From Chitinophaga ginsengisegetis (GTDB lineage: Bacteria; Bacteroidota; Bacteroidia; Chitinophagales; Chitinophagaceae): 64,000 nucleotides of DNA. How positions within the stretch are numbered: position 1 is the first letter of the stretch; every line of letters starts with the position of its first letter. This document shows positions 62,153-64,000 of the stretch, one piece after another. The stretch lies in assembly GCF_900168065.1 (NCBI RefSeq), contig NZ_FUZZ01000001.1, positions 930,001 to 994,000 of the forward strand, given 5' to 3'. Below the pieces are notes generated by a model. It was given only the letters and a program-made list of their open reading frames with translations, was not told the origin of the DNA and did not search any database. The translations under genes and the position numbers were made by a program.

Positions 62153-63721
62153 ATGGAAGCAACCGAAACCTTATTTGAATTTGTACAACAACAATCCGGT
62201 AAACTGCTGGAGCAAACCCTCACGCATACCGGGCTTACCTTTATATCCGTGCTGCTGGCCGTAGCCATAGGCGTACCCGCCGGTATTTTCATCACCCGTA
62301 AAAAAAGACTGGCAGCACCCGTACTCGGCTTCGCCGGTATAATGCAAACCATTCCAAGCATCGCCCTGCTGGGATTTATGATCCCTCTACTGGGCATTGG
62401 CCCCAAACCCGCTATAGTGGCCTTGTTTCTTTATGCATTACTGCCTATTATCCGTAATACCTATACCGGTATCAGCGGGGTAGACCCTACTGTTACAGAA
62501 GCGGCTACCGGCATGGGGATGAGCCGCCGGCAGTTGCTGATGAAAGTACAGCTGCCACTGGCCATGCCCGTTATACTGGCCGGTATCCGTACGGCCACCG
62601 TGATCAACGTAGGCGTAGCCACCCTGGCCGCTTACATCGCCGCAGGCGGACTCGGGGAATTTATCTTCGGCGGCATTGCACTCAATAATACCAATATGAT
62701 GCTGGCCGGAGCTATACCCGCGGCTTTACTGGCATTGCTGTTCGACTGGCTCCTGTCGCTGCTTCAGCACATCAATATCCGGAAAGCCCGTAAAACACTA
62801 TACGCGCTGCCTTTTATCTTCCTGCTTCTCTCCTCCTTCTATCTTCTGCCCGATACTTACAGCGGTAAAATGCTGGCGGGATTTACCCCCGAATTTATGG
62901 GTAGAAAAGACGGCAACCTCGGACTGAAATCTGTATACGGCCTGCATATCCGCACCCTCGTGATCAGTGACATGATCATGTATAAAGCTGCTTATGAAAA
63001 AAAGCTGGACGTTATCAGCGGAAGCAGCACAGACGGCAGGGTAAAGGCATTTGACCTGGTAGTACTGGAAGATGATAAACATATTTTTCCTCCGTATTAT
63101 GCGGCTCCCATCGTACGGGAAGAAACCCTGCAAAAATACCCCGAACTGGAACCGGCACTCAACCTGTTGGTTGGTACAATTAATGATAGTATCATGACGG
63201 AATTGAACTACCGGGTCGACTACCTGAAACAAAACCCGGAGAAAGTGGCAAAGGATTTTCTTGTTGCCAGACAACTCTGGAAACCAGCCGGCAACGGCGC
63301 TAAAGGCAGTATCCGCATCGGCTCAAAAATTTTCGGTGATGGCTATATCCTCGCTGCCATGTACAAGATGCTGATCGAAGGGCATACCGGCCTTGCGGCA
63401 GTCACCAAAACAGGATTAGGCGGCACAAAAATCGTATTCGACGCGTTGGTAAATGACCAGATAGATATGTACCCGGAATATACCGGCACCGGTTTACTCG
63501 TATTACTCCAGGCGCCGCAACAGGTAACCGACAGCATTATCGGCGACAGCCGGAAAGTATACGATTATGTAAGTGCAGCATTTGAAAAACAATATCATAT
63601 CAAATGGCTGCAACCCATCGGATTTAATAATACCTACGCACTAATGATGCGGAGAACTGCAGCAAAAGAACTGCATATCAGCAGCATTTCTGACTTTACA
63701 AAATATGTGAATCAACAGTAA
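62153..63721 (+). CDS. Permease fused to a circularly permuted quaternary-amine binding domain (OpuC/EgtU type)
   Basis: 522 residues. The N-terminal 210 residues are an OpuCB-like permease with about five membrane helices and the coupling EAA loop (GVDPTVTEAATGMGMSRRQLLMKV). A sixth helix (ALPFIFLLLSSFYLL) leads to the binding domain. Residues 240-372 match the usual C-terminal half of QAT binding proteins (FTPEFMGRKDGNLGLKSVYG, FPPYYAAPIVREETL, KVAKDFL), while 386-522 match the usual N-terminal half (IRIGSKIFGDGYILAAMYKML, TGLGGTKIVFDALVNDQIDMYPEYTGTG, WLQPIGFNNTYALMMR). So the lobes are in reversed order. It imports choline, betaine or ergothioneine-like compounds. Confidence 0.88.
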   Translation: MEATETLFEFVQQQSGKLLEQTLTHTGLTFISVLLAVAIGVPAGIFITRKKRLAAPVLGFAGIMQTIPSIALLGFMIPLLGIGPKPAIVALFLYALLPIIRNTYTGISGVDPTVTEAATGMGMSRRQLLMKVQLPLAMPVILAGIRTATVINVGVATLAAYIAAGGLGEFIFGGIALNNTNMMLAGAIPAALLALLFDWLLSLLQHINIRKARKTLYALPFIFLLLSSFYLLPDTYSGKMLAGFTPEFMGRKDGNLGLKSVYGLHIRTLVISDMIMYKAAYEKKLDVISGSSTDGRVKAFDLVVLEDDKHIFPPYYAAPIVREETLQKYPELEPALNLLVGTINDSIMTELNYRVDYLKQNPEKVAKDFLVARQLWKPAGNGAKGSIRIGSKIFGDGYILAAMYKMLIEGHTGLAAVTKTGLGGTKIVFDALVNDQIDMYPEYTGTGLLVLLQAPQQVTDSIIGDSRKVYDYVSAAFEKQYHIKWLQPIGFNNTYALMMRRTAAKELHISSISDFTKYVNQQ

Positions 63722-63733
63722 GCACCTGTAATT

Positions 63734-64000
63734 ATGTTACTGAAAGAACAATATGAAACAGTACGGCGGAGAAGCGAAAAAATTTGCGCGCCGTTAAAAA
63801 CGGAAGACTATGTAGTACAACCTATTGTGGATGTAAGTCCGCCTAAATGGCACCTGGGCCACACCACCTGGTTTTTTGAAACATTTATCCTGCTTCCTAA
63901 CGCCAAAGACTACACGGTTTTTGATCCTCAATATAATTATGTTTTCAACAGCTACTATGAATCTGTTGGCGCACGGGTGATCCGCACCAACCGGGGTAAC
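63734..64000 (+). CDS. egtB: EgtB-like ergothioneine sulfoxide synthase, N-terminal part only
   Basis: 89 residues are visible from ATG 63734; the gene runs off the window. The DinB-like N-terminal domain has the EgtB opening, PIVDVSPPKWHLGHTTWFFETFIL, in which the histidines of WHLGH are iron ligands (a third His lies further on). FDPQYNYVFNSYYESVGARV is a further EgtB motif. EgtB joins hercynine to a sulfur donor to make ergothioneine. It lies 12 bases after the transporter gene, so the group is co-transcribed. A methyltransferase (EgtD) and lyase (EgtE) may follow outside the window. Confidence 0.85.
   Translation, partial: MLLKEQYETVRRRSEKICAPLKTEDYVVQPIVDVSPPKWHLGHTTWFFETFILLPNAKDYTVFDPQYNYVFNSYYESVGARVIRTNRGN

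Overview
The window reads as chromosome of a Chitinophaga-like member of the Bacteroidota (Chitinophagaceae). The grounds are a SusD-type lipoprotein tail, many secreted glycosidases (GH92, GH130, GH16, GH5, GH3), a hybrid kinase and a propeller/Y_Y_Y one-component regulator, hardly any Shine-Dalgarno sequences, and several matches to the Bacteroidota promoter form TTTG-N17..23-TAnnTTTG. No tRNA, rRNA, CRISPR array, transposase or phage gene was recognised. Base composition was not computed and no database was searched; assignments come from motifs and context.

Layout. 1-9.5 kb: end of a SusD gene coupled to a GH92 mannosidase, a convergent GH130 enzyme, a double-kinase hybrid sensor, a small secreted protein and an SGNH + alpha/beta hydrolase fusion. 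9.6-16.6 kb: a four-gene minus-strand operon of a type best known from Planctomycetes (PSCyt1/DUF1549/DUF1553 lipoprotein, DUF1501, six-bladed propeller, membrane cytochrome-like protein with LRRs). 16.9-23.1 kb: an eight-gene, tightly overlapping minus-strand biosynthetic operon built on a type III polyketide synthase with its own acyl-chain machinery (ACP, PPTase, ketosynthase, dehydratase, FabI/FabL-like reductase) and tailoring enzymes (methyltransferase, flavoprotein); a phenolic or pyrone lipid is the likely product. 23.3-29.4 kb: histone-H1-like protein, GNAT enzyme, secreted unknowns, and a PIG-L / GT4 / six-hairpin glycosidase operon. 29.5-38.9 kb: DUF1349 protein, sulfatase, a probable small RNA or attenuator, MsbA-like exporter, GT2, NUC1 nuclease, small secreted proteins, MgtC. 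39-45.1 kb: beta-glucan locus (GH16 lipoprotein with beta-trefoil, GH5) next to its probable regulator. 45.2-55.2 kb: efflux, SDR/Crp pair, TfoX-like protein, Na+/H+ antiporter, GH3, class V aminotransferase, aldo/keto reductase, MFS.

The last 9 kb hold the most unusual material. A stand-alone EF-G paralogue is preceded by what looks like a tandem attenuator: promoter, 39-codon leader ORF, terminator, 20-codon leader ORF, terminator, then EF-G. At the right edge, a pyridine nucleotide-disulfide oxidoreductase is followed by an OpuC/EgtUV-type ABC transporter ATPase, a permease fused to a substrate-binding domain whose two halves are in swapped (circularly permuted) order, and the start of an EgtB-like ergothioneine gene. 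This suggests uptake of ergothioneine, hercynine or another trimethylammonium compound coupled to its metabolism.
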